7,054 bases of DNA from Pseudomonadota bacterium (GTDB taxonomy: Bacteria; Myxococcota_A; Bradymonadia; UBA4248). The translations under genes and the position numbers were made by a program. Under the pieces are notes generated by a model. That model saw nothing but the letters and a program-made list of their open reading frames with translations, had not been told where the DNA came from and did no database searches. The stretch's first letter is position 1. Each line of letters begins with the position of its first letter. Below, one piece after another: positions 1 through 6,176 of the stretch. The DNA lies in the NCBI GenBank assembly GCA_009786045.1, contig WQTY01000106.1, positions 1-7,054 of the forward strand, read 5' to 3'.

Positions 1-597
1 GGGACGGACGCACCAGGCCGGCTGCCAGCTGCTGCTTCGAACGAGGCCAGGGCGCTGCGCGTTGTCAGCGAAGCGGCTTCTCCCCCCCCCATGGCGCTCA
101 TGATGGAGGCGCTTGAGGAAGGTTTCATGCCGACGCAGCAGGTTGGTGAAATGGGGTCACTTCAGGGCGTTTTGGACACGATCTATCCGATGGTGTATGC
201 TGAGACGAAGTATGAGCGCCTTCCGGGTTCACCGCTCATTCGATTCACGGATGACATGATTTGGCAATCAGGCGACAGTTATTATGTTAAGCGGGATGCC
301 ATGGAGGATCAGGCCAGGCATATCCAGGAGGCGTCCATCGCGCTCAGCGTCTCTCCGCGCATTGAAATGGGACAGACGACGGGCTACAGGCTTGTCGAGA
401 TTCCTCCTGACACCCTCTTTTCGAAGATCGGCATGGTGTCTGGTGACATTATTTTGACGATAAACGGCACGAAGCCGGATATGGAACCCATGGCCCTTAT
501 GTTCGTTAATATGGTCGCTGGCACGCACGGCATGAGCACAATTCAGGTCGAGCATCGCGGCGTAAAGCGTACCCTTACAATACGCGCATCGGAGTAG
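1..597 (+). CDS. GspC-like periplasmic PDZ-domain protein, 5'-partial
   Basis: The frame is open from base 1 to TAG at 595-597, giving 198 visible residues, so the gene probably begins upstream. The last ~70 residues (128-198) form a PDZ domain like that of GspC: GYRLVEI, then SGDIILTING, ending RGVKRTLTI. It is preceded by a stretch around residues 93-99 (SYYVKRD) that matches the pre-PDZ part of the next gene (TYEIPRD at its residues 226-232). The first ~30 residues are Ala/Pro-rich, like a periplasmic linker. Residues 31-90 are not recognised, and no GspC HR domain is visible in this part. Internal ATGs exist at 91 (no Shine-Dalgarno, straight after a C run) and 127 (GAGGAAGG at 115-122, 4-base spacing). 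A start at 127 would leave no membrane anchor or signal peptide, so I favour an upstream start. It sits 3 bases before gspC. Inferred role: a second GspC-type, substrate- or machine-interacting T2SS component. It could also be another PDZ periplasmic protein; no protease domain is seen. Confidence 0.72.
   Translation, partial: GTDAPGRLPAAASNEARALRVVSEAASPPPMALMMEALEEGFMPTQQVGEMGSLQGVLDTIYPMVYAETKYERLPGSPLIRFTDDMIWQSGDSYYVKRDAMEDQARHIQEASIALSVSPRIEMGQTTGYRLVEIPPDTLFSKIGMVSGDIILTINGTKPDMEPMALMFVNMVAGTHGMSTIQVEHRGVKRTLTIRASE
82..90 (+). repeat. Nine-C homopolymer tract
   Basis: Nine consecutive C bases lie directly before the ATG at 91, inside the open frame of the GspC-like gene, where they encode three prolines. 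All three forward frames are open from base 1 to here, so the sequence alone cannot show which frame is used upstream. The tract could be a slippage site or a place of read error. Confidence 0.9.
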
Positions 598-600
598 GGG
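591..600 (+). promoter_or_regulatory. Ribosome binding site of gspC, overlapping upstream stop
   Basis: GGAG at 591-594 lies 6 bases before the ATG at 601 and overlaps the last codons of the upstream gene, whose stop is TAG at 595-597. The arrangement fixes the gspC start and suggests translational coupling of the two GspC-like genes. Confidence 0.75.
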
Positions 601-1608
601 ATGGATTCTCGCGTGCGCTTTGCAGTTCGGTTGGGCATCGGCATCCTGTTTGTAGCAGTGATGCTGCTGGCAGCTCGCGGTATTGGCAATATTGCCGCGA
701 GCAAGCTCATTGCTGCTACACCCTATGGTATTGGCAGCATTGAGACTGCCGAACAGAGGAGTACACAAGCAGACAGCAGCGCAGGTCTCATCGTCTATAA
801 CAGGAACCTGTTCAACCAAAGGGCCAGCTTTGATACAGAAGAACCGATAGCAGAGCTGCCTCCTCCAGAAATAACGATTGATCCTGTCCCAGATCTGGAA
901 TGGGATGGTACGCGTCCAGTGTTAACAGACATGCGCGTTATCCTCAGAGGCACTCAGGTTGCCAGCAACCCTGCCTATTCGGTGGCGATGTTCATGCCTT
1001 TGGACGGCACAGATGTTCGAACGCTCTTTTTAACTGAGAATTCGGATCTTCTGGGCGAGGCCCGCATCCTCAGAATCGTACGCAACCGGGTCTTTTTGGA
1101 ACGTTACAGCCAGGGCAACAGACTTGAATACATCGACATCCGCACCACAGAAGAAGACCTGGCTGATGCCAGAAAGGCGCTTGAGCGCCGGCCTGCAGAG
1201 AAGCCTGCCCAACCTGCCCCCCAGCAGGAGGTTGTTGTCGCCGATGCCAAGGCTATCAGAAGGGTTGGCCAGGATACCTATGAGATACCCCGCGACATGG
1301 TGGAGAAAATTCGGAATAACCCCAATATTCTCAGCAACAGTCCGGAGTTTGGCCCACTCCCTCAGCTCCAGCCCATCTACAGGGGCAATGCCATCAGCAG
1401 CTTCCGTGTGCTCAATGTCCAATCCGATTCGATCTATGCTCAGCTTGGGATAAGGTCAGGAGACACGATATTGGATATCAATGGACAGCAGGTCGACAAC
1501 CCACAAAAAGCCATGTCCTTCTTTGATGCCCTGCAGCCGGGACAGGATGTTGGCATGAGAATCAACCGCAGCGGACAAGAAAGGACGCTCACTTTTCAGT
1601 TAAGGTAG
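601..1608 (+). CDS. gspC: Type II secretion system protein GspC (HR + PDZ)
   Basis: This is a 335-residue bitopic inner-membrane protein of the T2SS that links the inner-membrane platform to the GspD secretin. A short basic N-terminus is followed by one membrane segment (about residues 5-28, GILFVAVMLLAA). A conserved NRNLFN motif lies at 67-72. The homology region (HR) spans about 106-182, with LRGTQVASNPAYSVAMF near its start; in the family this domain binds the N0 domain of GspD. A Pro/Ala-rich linker (about 190-222) leads to a pre-PDZ segment and a C-terminal PDZ domain (266-335, including GIRSGDTILDING), which in the family is implicated in substrate recognition. Length is close to PDZ-type GspC proteins. 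The ATG at 601 is well placed after GGAG. It follows another GspC-like gene by 3 bases and precedes gspD by 121 bases. The PDZ type, rather than the coiled-coil type of some Pseudomonas-like homologues, is clear. Confidence 0.93.
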   Translation: MDSRVRFAVRLGIGILFVAVMLLAARGIGNIAASKLIAATPYGIGSIETAEQRSTQADSSAGLIVYNRNLFNQRASFDTEEPIAELPPPEITIDPVPDLEWDGTRPVLTDMRVILRGTQVASNPAYSVAMFMPLDGTDVRTLFLTENSDLLGEARILRIVRNRVFLERYSQGNRLEYIDIRTTEEDLADARKALERRPAEKPAQPAPQQEVVVADAKAIRRVGQDTYEIPRDMVEKIRNNPNILSNSPEFGPLPQLQPIYRGNAISSFRVLNVQSDSIYAQLGIRSGDTILDINGQQVDNPQKAMSFFDALQPGQDVGMRINRSGQERTLTFQLR

Positions 1609-1729
1609 CCATGAGCCCCTGACCGACATCATGCCTGAACACAGAAGACGACATGCAAGACGATGTGGTCTCGAAACGTGATTGAGCGGTCTTCCCCTCA
1701 AAGGACCAGACAGGACTAGACAGAAGAAG
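1609..1729 (+). other. 121-base gspC-gspD intergenic gap with weak hairpin
   Basis: No gene is supported here. ATG at 1611 opens only three codons before TGA. A weak hairpin can form from GGTCTT (1688-1693) and AGGACC (1702-1707), with one G-U pair and an 8-base loop. It has no T run, so it is not an intrinsic terminator. No convincing -35/-10 pair was found. The gap is the longest in this otherwise tight gene set, so a leader or mRNA-processing role for gspD is possible but unproven. Confidence 0.45.
1702..1721 (+). repeat. Imperfect tandem decamer before gspD start
   Basis: AGGACCAGAC (1702-1711) is followed directly by AGGACTAGAC (1712-1721), nine of ten bases identical. It ends 8 bases before the gspD ATG. 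The only purine-rich sequence closer to the start is AGAAGAAG (1722-1729), which is a poor and over-close Shine-Dalgarno, so the AGGA elements in this repeat may contribute to ribosome binding. Confidence 0.6.
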
Positions 1730-4369
1730 ATGCAGAGCAAGTTGAGAGCAAGCTTGATGATAATGGCAACGGGGTTGGCCGCAGGCGTGATGTCCGTGGG
1801 CTTACCTGCCTTCGCCCAGGACTCGGACGAGTCGCAGGTTGCAGAGACTGACGCACGCCGTTCACAGCCCGGTGTCGTTCGGCGGCAAGCCCCATCCAAT
1901 CCGGCAGAACCCGCCAGAAATGAAACCACGCAAAGCGTGGGGGTTGAGGGAGGCGTCATCTTTGGAGAGTCTCTCGACTTTGAGCAGAACTTTGGCAACG
2001 ATTTCAATGTCAGAACCTCGCCAAGGAACCTGAGGATTACACTGGACTTTCGCGATGCTGAGCTTAGCGATGTTGTTAAGCTCATGAGCGCCCAGACAGG
2101 CAGGAACTTCATCATCGCCGACTCCCTGCGAGCCGGGAAGAAGATCACCATCATCAGTCCAAATCCTGTCAGCCAGGTTGAAGCGTATCAGGCCTTTCTG
2201 TCAGCCCTGCAAATGAATGGGCTTACTGTGGTACAAAGCGGCAGATTCTACAAAATCGTCGAAACGGCTGTCGGCGTCAAAGAGCCGATTGCCCCTACCT
2301 TTGACGATGCACGCGTCGCCAACAACGATGCGCTTGTCACCCACATTATCAGCCTTGAGTTTATCGAAGCCACCCAGATGAAGCCAGTCCTTGAGCAACT
2401 CAAGACCACGGCCGGCGTCATCATTGATTATGCGCCTTCCAACACGCTCATCATCACTGACACCGGAGCGTCCGTCAATCGCATGCTCAGCTTCATCAGA
2501 AGGATGGATAACGGCAGCAACGATGGCGAAAAAATCTGGGTTTATCCTGTCCAATATGCCTCCGTGACAGACATGGAAAGGCTGCTTTCGCAGGTGTTTC
2601 AGATTCAGACTGCCGGCCGGGGCGGCCAGCCTGCGGCCAGCGCAGCCTCCTCCGGTTCAGAAGACATCCGCATCAGCCAGATCGTTGCCGATGAACGCAC
2701 CAACAAACTCATCATCGTCGCCAACGAACGCAGCTATGAGAAGATGAAACGCCTCATCCTGAAGCTCGACGTCGAGATCCCGGATTCCGGCAAAATCAAT
2801 GTCATTCATCTGCAAAACTCAGAAGCCAGTGAAATTTATTCGGCGCTGAACCAAATCATCTCCGACATGTCCGCCAACAACGCTCGCAGCGGCGGCCAGG
2901 GCAACGCTCAAACCAGCCAGCGTACTCTCCAGGGAGAGAATATCAGCGTGGTGGCAAACCCATCGACGAATGATCTCATCGTGGTGGCCAGCCCGCGCGA
3001 CTTTTTGGCCATCAAGAATGTTATCAGAGAGCTGGATCGCCCAAGGCGACAGGTTTTTGTTGAAGCCGTGATCATGGAAGTGAGCCTTGAGCGGTCGCGA
3101 GATCTCGGTGTTGCCATGCACGGCGGTGGCGGCAATATTTTCGATACTTCCTCTGGCTTTGGCTATGCAGGCCGTACAGAGCTCAACTCCCTGAACAGTC
3201 TTACGCCTGCTACCATGTTCCTTGGTCCAGGATCCGTACCGGGCTTTCTCATGGCCCTGGCAGGTCCTTCCTTCCAGGTCGGAAACATGAACATCCCAAG
3301 CATTGGTGCAGTCATCACCGCGCTTCAGACGAACACCGATGTCAACGTACTCTCGACACCAACCATCCTGACGCTCGACAACCAGGAAGCTGAGATCAGC
3401 GTTGGTGAGCGCATTCCCTATGTCACAAACACGGGCTCAAATCTTGGCGCCCTTGCGGGCTTGGCCGGTGATCAGTCAAGCATGGTAAACAATATTTTGG
3501 GTGGCGGGGGATTGGGCTATGGCACGCAGATCGAACGCGTCGATGTTGCCCTGACCCTTCGCATCAAGCCGCAAATCAATGAAGGCGGTACCGTTCGCCT
3601 TGATATCCAGGAAGAAATCGAAGAAGTTAAACCGGGGGGCACTGATCTTGGCGGCCCATCGACGCGTATGAGAAGCCTCAAAACCGTTGTCGTCGTTCCG
3701 GATCAACAAACCGTCGTCCTGGGTGGCCTGGTGCGTGACAGCGAGTCTCAGTCCGTCTCTAAAGTCCCGCTCCTGGGTGATATTCCTGTCCTCGGCTATC
3801 TTTTCCGTTCGAGTCACACCACCATCCAGAAGCAAAATCTCCTGCTCATGCTGACACCCTACATCATCGAAAGCAATGCAGACCTGGAGAAAATCAGCCA
3901 GCGCAAACAGAAGGAACGTGAAGAGTTCCTGGCTTTCTTCGGCCGAAAGGACCTGGGCTACGTCCGCAGTGTCAACTTCGACAAGAAGCATGGCCTGCTG
4001 GAAGACATCCGTCAGTCCATTGATGCGAAGGAAAGCGAACTCAGCGCAATCCGCGAGGCTCAAAACATCGTCGAGTTTTACATTGATGATGAGGGCATCG
4101 ATCTGCCTGCCGGTTTTAGCGATGGCTATTCGACGGGCGGCGGCGGAGGCGGCGCTTATGGCCGTGGACAGCAACAGCGGCGCACCGGCGGAGGCGTTGC
4201 CCCTGTGGGTCGGGGTGGTGGCGGCAACCAGGGCGGAGGCGGCGACGGCGGTAACCAGGGCGGAGGCGGCAACCAGGGGCGTGGCAATGTGCGGCCCGCT
4301 GTTGCCCCCGGAGGCGGCCCGGGCGTCAATCGTCCTCAGGGCAATCGCCAAAGACCCGGTAACCACTAA
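1730..4369 (+). CDS. gspD: Type II secretion system secretin GspD
   Basis: This 879-residue protein should form the multimeric outer-membrane channel through which folded substrates leave. A Sec signal peptide is clear: basic n-region (K4, R6), hydrophobic core about 9-26, cleavage after AFA at 27-29. A charged, disordered-looking linker (30-98) precedes N0 (about 100-175, LRITLDFRDAELSDVVKLM). N1 covers about 201-265 and N2 starts at 268 with a Gly/Ala/Ser insert at 293-315. N3 starts at 355 with an Asn/Gly/Gln loop at about 378-404. The secretin domain (439-714) contains VNVLSTPTILTLDNQEAEIS and the signature VPLLGDIPVLGYLF at 679-692, ending LLLMLTPYII. A charged segment (715-797) is followed by an 81-residue Gly-rich tail (799-879). 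It is longer than the roughly 650-700 residues of many GspD proteins because of the linker and tail. The ATG at 1730 was chosen over TTG at 1682 because it gives a normal signal peptide; neither has a good Shine-Dalgarno. No pilotin gene is visible. Confidence 0.96.
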   Translation: MQSKLRASLMIMATGLAAGVMSVGLPAFAQDSDESQVAETDARRSQPGVVRRQAPSNPAEPARNETTQSVGVEGGVIFGESLDFEQNFGNDFNVRTSPRNLRITLDFRDAELSDVVKLMSAQTGRNFIIADSLRAGKKITIISPNPVSQVEAYQAFLSALQMNGLTVVQSGRFYKIVETAVGVKEPIAPTFDDARVANNDALVTHIISLEFIEATQMKPVLEQLKTTAGVIIDYAPSNTLIITDTGASVNRMLSFIRRMDNGSNDGEKIWVYPVQYASVTDMERLLSQVFQIQTAGRGGQPAASAASSGSEDIRISQIVADERTNKLIIVANERSYEKMKRLILKLDVEIPDSGKINVIHLQNSEASEIYSALNQIISDMSANNARSGGQGNAQTSQRTLQGENISVVANPSTNDLIVVASPRDFLAIKNVIRELDRPRRQVFVEAVIMEVSLERSRDLGVAMHGGGGNIFDTSSGFGYAGRTELNSLNSLTPATMFLGPGSVPGFLMALAGPSFQVGNMNIPSIGAVITALQTNTDVNVLSTPTILTLDNQEAEISVGERIPYVTNTGSNLGALAGLAGDQSSMVNNILGGGGLGYGTQIERVDVALTLRIKPQINEGGTVRLDIQEEIEEVKPGGTDLGGPSTRMRSLKTVVVVPDQQTVVLGGLVRDSESQSVSKVPLLGDIPVLGYLFRSSHTTIQKQNLLLMLTPYIIESNADLEKISQRKQKEREEFLAFFGRKDLGYVRSVNFDKKHGLLEDIRQSIDAKESELSAIREAQNIVEFYIDDEGIDLPAGFSDGYSTGGGGGGAYGRGQQQRRTGGGVAPVGRGGGGNQGGGGDGGNQGGGGNQGRGNVRPAVAPGGGPGVNRPQGNRQRPGNH
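4214..4276 (+). repeat. Gly-Asn-Gln coding repeats in the gspD tail
   Basis: The motif GG(C/T)AACCAGGGCGGAGGC recurs, with AACCAG at 4226, 4253 and 4271 (steps of 27 and 18 bases). It encodes GGNQGGGG-type units within the longer Gly-rich tail of GspD. Repeat steps are multiples of three, so copy-number change would keep the frame. Confidence 0.8.
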
Positions 4370-4399
4370 TCATTCCAAACCCCACACCTACCAAAGACT

Positions 4400-4420
4400 G
4401 GCACATTGACTGGATGTGCC
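4400..4420 (+). promoter_or_regulatory. Perfect 7-bp hairpin between gspD and gspE
   Basis: GGCACAT (4400-4406) and ATGTGCC (4414-4420) are perfect inverted repeats around a 7-base loop, TGACTGG. The hairpin begins 31 bases after the gspD stop and ends 10 bases before the gspE Shine-Dalgarno. No T run follows, so it is not a typical terminator. It may stabilise or mark a processing point in the mRNA between an abundant channel gene and an ATPase gene, or be an operator; function is inferred only. Confidence 0.55.
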
Positions 4421-4430
4421 GCCACCCGCT

Positions 4431-4436
4431 GGAAGG
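4431..4436 (+). promoter_or_regulatory. Ribosome binding site fixing the gspE start
   Basis: GGAAGG lies 6 bases before the ATG at 4443. An in-frame GTG at 4416 would add nine residues (PPPA-rich) but lies inside the hairpin stem and has no Shine-Dalgarno, so the ATG is preferred. Confidence 0.8.
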
Positions 4437-4442
4437 CAAAGC

Positions 4443-6164
4443 ATGTACGGACGCCGACGCTTAGGCGAGATTTTGACAGACCAGGGCCGGCTGACGCCGT
4501 TGCAGCTCACAGAGGCACTCCGTCAGCAGTCATTCGAAGAAACGAAGCGATTGGGCGAGATTTTGCGCGATGCAAAACATGTCACGGAGCTTGATATCCT
4601 GCATGCTTTGGGCATCCAGTTTGGTTATGAGGTGTGGGAATCCTTTGATGTCGATGCGGCAGATGTGAGCCTGTCGAAAGACTACAACTATGCCACGGCA
4701 ATGAGTCAGCTCATTATGCCCTTCCAGCGCAACGGGCAGCTCGTGCTGACCGCAACGCCCGATCCGCTCAATCTCGACGGATTGGACTATATTCGCGTCA
4801 TGACGGGCTGTGAGCCCATTATCATCCTTGCGCCACATGCCGCCGTCAAAGCTCTCATCACGGGCATCTACGACAAGCGCGGTGACCTCACCAATCTCGT
4901 CGACGACCTCGATCAGCATAAACACGGCACCGACGAAGAAGAAACTGAAAAAATCGAAGACATCCTCAACCGCGCTGCAAGCGACGATGAAGGACCGATC
5001 ATACAGCTCATCAACATGGTCTTCCAGCAGGCCGTCCGAGAACGCGCCAGCGATATTCACATCGAAGCCGCTGACGATTGCGTTATCGTGCGCTTCCGCG
5101 TCGATGGCGTCCTTAAGGAAATCGTTCGGGCGCAGAAGCGTTTCCACAGTTCGATTGTCGTGCGCGTCAAGATCATGTCCAACCTCAATATCGCCGAAAG
5201 ACGCATGCCTCAGGACGGCCGTATCCGCTTCAAGATCGCCGGACGCGACATCGACGTCCGCGTGGCCACTGCCCCGGCAGCACATGGTGAAAGAATTACC
5301 ATGCGACTGCTCGATCAGCAGGCCATCCTGCTCGATCTCAAAGACCTTGGGTTCTCCGAACGGCACTACCGCATCATTACCCATGCCATCAGCCAGCCAC
5401 ACGGCATCGTTCTCGTCACCGGACCAACCGGCTCCGGTAAAACCACCACTCTCTACGCCTGTCTTAACCGCATCAACACGCCGGATAAGAATATCCTCAC
5501 TGTCGAAGACCCTGTCGAATACCAATTGGCCGGCATCAGCCAGATGCAGGTCAACGCCAAGATCGACCTCACCTTTGCAAGCGGACTGAGAAGCTACCTG
5601 CGCCACGACCCGGACATCATCATGGTGGGTGAAATCCGTGACCAGGAAACCGCCGAAATCGCCATCCAGGCGGCGCTCACCGGACACCTGGTCTTTTCTA
5701 CCCTCCATACCAACGACGCTGCCGGTGCCTTTACGCGCCTCATCGACATGGGCATTGAGCCCTTCCTTGTCAGCTCCTCCCTCTCCCTCTCCATGGCCCA
5801 ACGCCTCATCCGGCGCCTCTGTGTGATATGCAAACAGCCCTACGAACCCCTGCCGGAGGAGCTGCGGGAAATCGGCATCTCCCATCAACAGGTTGCACAA
5901 ATCGGCGGCCTCCTGTATCGCCCCATTGGCTGCAAGGAATGCAACATGTCGGGTTATGCCGGCCGAATGGCCATCTATGAGATGATGGTCATCAACGATG
6001 ACATTCGCCGGCTCGTCATGCAGCGCGCCGACGCTTCGACCATTAAAAGAGTCGCCGAGCAGCATGGCATGACAAGCCTGCGCGAAGATGGCATTTGCAA
6101 AGTCCTGGAGGGCAAATCCAGCATTTCAGAGGTCCTGCGAGTGACACAGGATTCTGCCGAATAA
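4443..6164 (+). CDS. gspE: Type II secretion ATPase GspE
   Basis: This 573-residue cytoplasmic ATPase of the PilB/GspE secretion NTPase family powers pseudopilus assembly. An MshEN-type N1 domain begins at once (RLGEIL at residues 6-11 and again at 36-41). An acidic linker (about 150-184) leads to the N2 domain from about 185, with SDIHIEA at 203-209. The catalytic domain has Walker A GPTGSGKTTT (327-336, K333), an Asp box (TVEDPVEY from 353), Walker B DIIMVGEIRD (391-400, glutamate E397) and a His box (GHLVFSTLHT, 414-423). A tetracysteine zinc site is complete: C460-x2-C463 and C497-x2-C500. The zinc site is usual for GspE and PilB. All key residues are intact and length is normal. The start at ATG 4443 follows GGAAGG. 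The gene follows gspD by 73 bases and gspF starts 12 bases downstream. The gene context with gspC, gspD and gspF supports GspE rather than a type IV pilus PilB. Confidence 0.96.
   Translation: MYGRRRLGEILTDQGRLTPLQLTEALRQQSFEETKRLGEILRDAKHVTELDILHALGIQFGYEVWESFDVDAADVSLSKDYNYATAMSQLIMPFQRNGQLVLTATPDPLNLDGLDYIRVMTGCEPIIILAPHAAVKALITGIYDKRGDLTNLVDDLDQHKHGTDEEETEKIEDILNRAASDDEGPIIQLINMVFQQAVRERASDIHIEAADDCVIVRFRVDGVLKEIVRAQKRFHSSIVVRVKIMSNLNIAERRMPQDGRIRFKIAGRDIDVRVATAPAAHGERITMRLLDQQAILLDLKDLGFSERHYRIITHAISQPHGIVLVTGPTGSGKTTTLYACLNRINTPDKNILTVEDPVEYQLAGISQMQVNAKIDLTFASGLRSYLRHDPDIIMVGEIRDQETAEIAIQAALTGHLVFSTLHTNDAAGAFTRLIDMGIEPFLVSSSLSLSMAQRLIRRLCVICKQPYEPLPEELREIGISHQQVAQIGGLLYRPIGCKECNMSGYAGRMAIYEMMVINDDIRRLVMQRADASTIKRVAEQHGMTSLREDGICKVLEGKSSISEVLRVTQDSAE
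4458..4619 (+). other. MshEN-like c-di-GMP-binding motif pair encoded in gspE
   Basis: GspE residues 6-29 fit the MshEN motif RLGxxLxxxGxxxxxxLxxxLxxQ throughout (RLGEIL, G15, L22, L26, Q29). Residues 36-59 repeat it (RLGEIL, I52, L56, Q59), but with Lys45 in place of the expected Gly. The spacer is six residues, against the five I recall for MshE. The DNA also repeats: TTAGGCGAGATTTTG (4461-4475) and TTGGGCGAGATTTTG (4551-4565) differ at one base in fifteen, 90 bases apart. Binding of c-di-GMP is inferred from the family only. Confidence 0.6.
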
Positions 6165-6167
6165 GGA
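6162..6167 (+). promoter_or_regulatory. Ribosome binding site of gspF overlapping gspE stop
   Basis: TAAGGA includes the gspE stop codon (6162-6164) and lies 9 bases before the gspF ATG at 6177. This is typical of translationally coupled operon genes. Confidence 0.75.
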
Positions 6168-6176
6168 ACCCTCGCC

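Noticed and set aside
268..819. 183-codon minus-strand open frame across the first gene and the gspC start
   Set aside because: It spans two coupled + strand genes with clear PDZ and GspC features. Its Cys/His-rich translation resembles nothing recognised.
1682..1729. TTG start at 1682 giving GspD 16 extra residues
   Set aside because: There is no Shine-Dalgarno, and the extension puts a charged stretch before an otherwise normal signal peptide that begins at ATG 1730.
3476..4366. 296-codon open frame on the minus strand opposite the gspD 3' part
   Set aside because: It is antisense to the secretin domain and Gly-rich tail, and the Ala-rich stretches are complements of Gly codons. No domain or ribosome binding site is evident.
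3876..4409. 177-codon + strand frame overlapping the gspD 3' end
   Set aside because: It is an alternate frame of the secretin gene, with Ala/Ser/Arg-rich shadow composition and no own start signal.
4400..4420. Rho-independent terminator after gspD
   Set aside because: The stem is perfect but short, and no T run follows. The gspE ribosome binding site is immediately downstream, in keeping with one operon.
4416..4442. GTG start at 4416 for GspE
   Set aside because: It lies in the hairpin stem without a Shine-Dalgarno, while ATG 4443 has GGAAGG at ideal spacing and begins right before the conserved RLGEIL motif.
4530..6065. 511-codon open frame on the minus strand opposite gspE
   Set aside because: It lies wholly inside a clearly conserved gspE with all ATPase motifs, and its translation is rich in Asp/His/Val without any recognisable domain. 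It is a codon-composition shadow.
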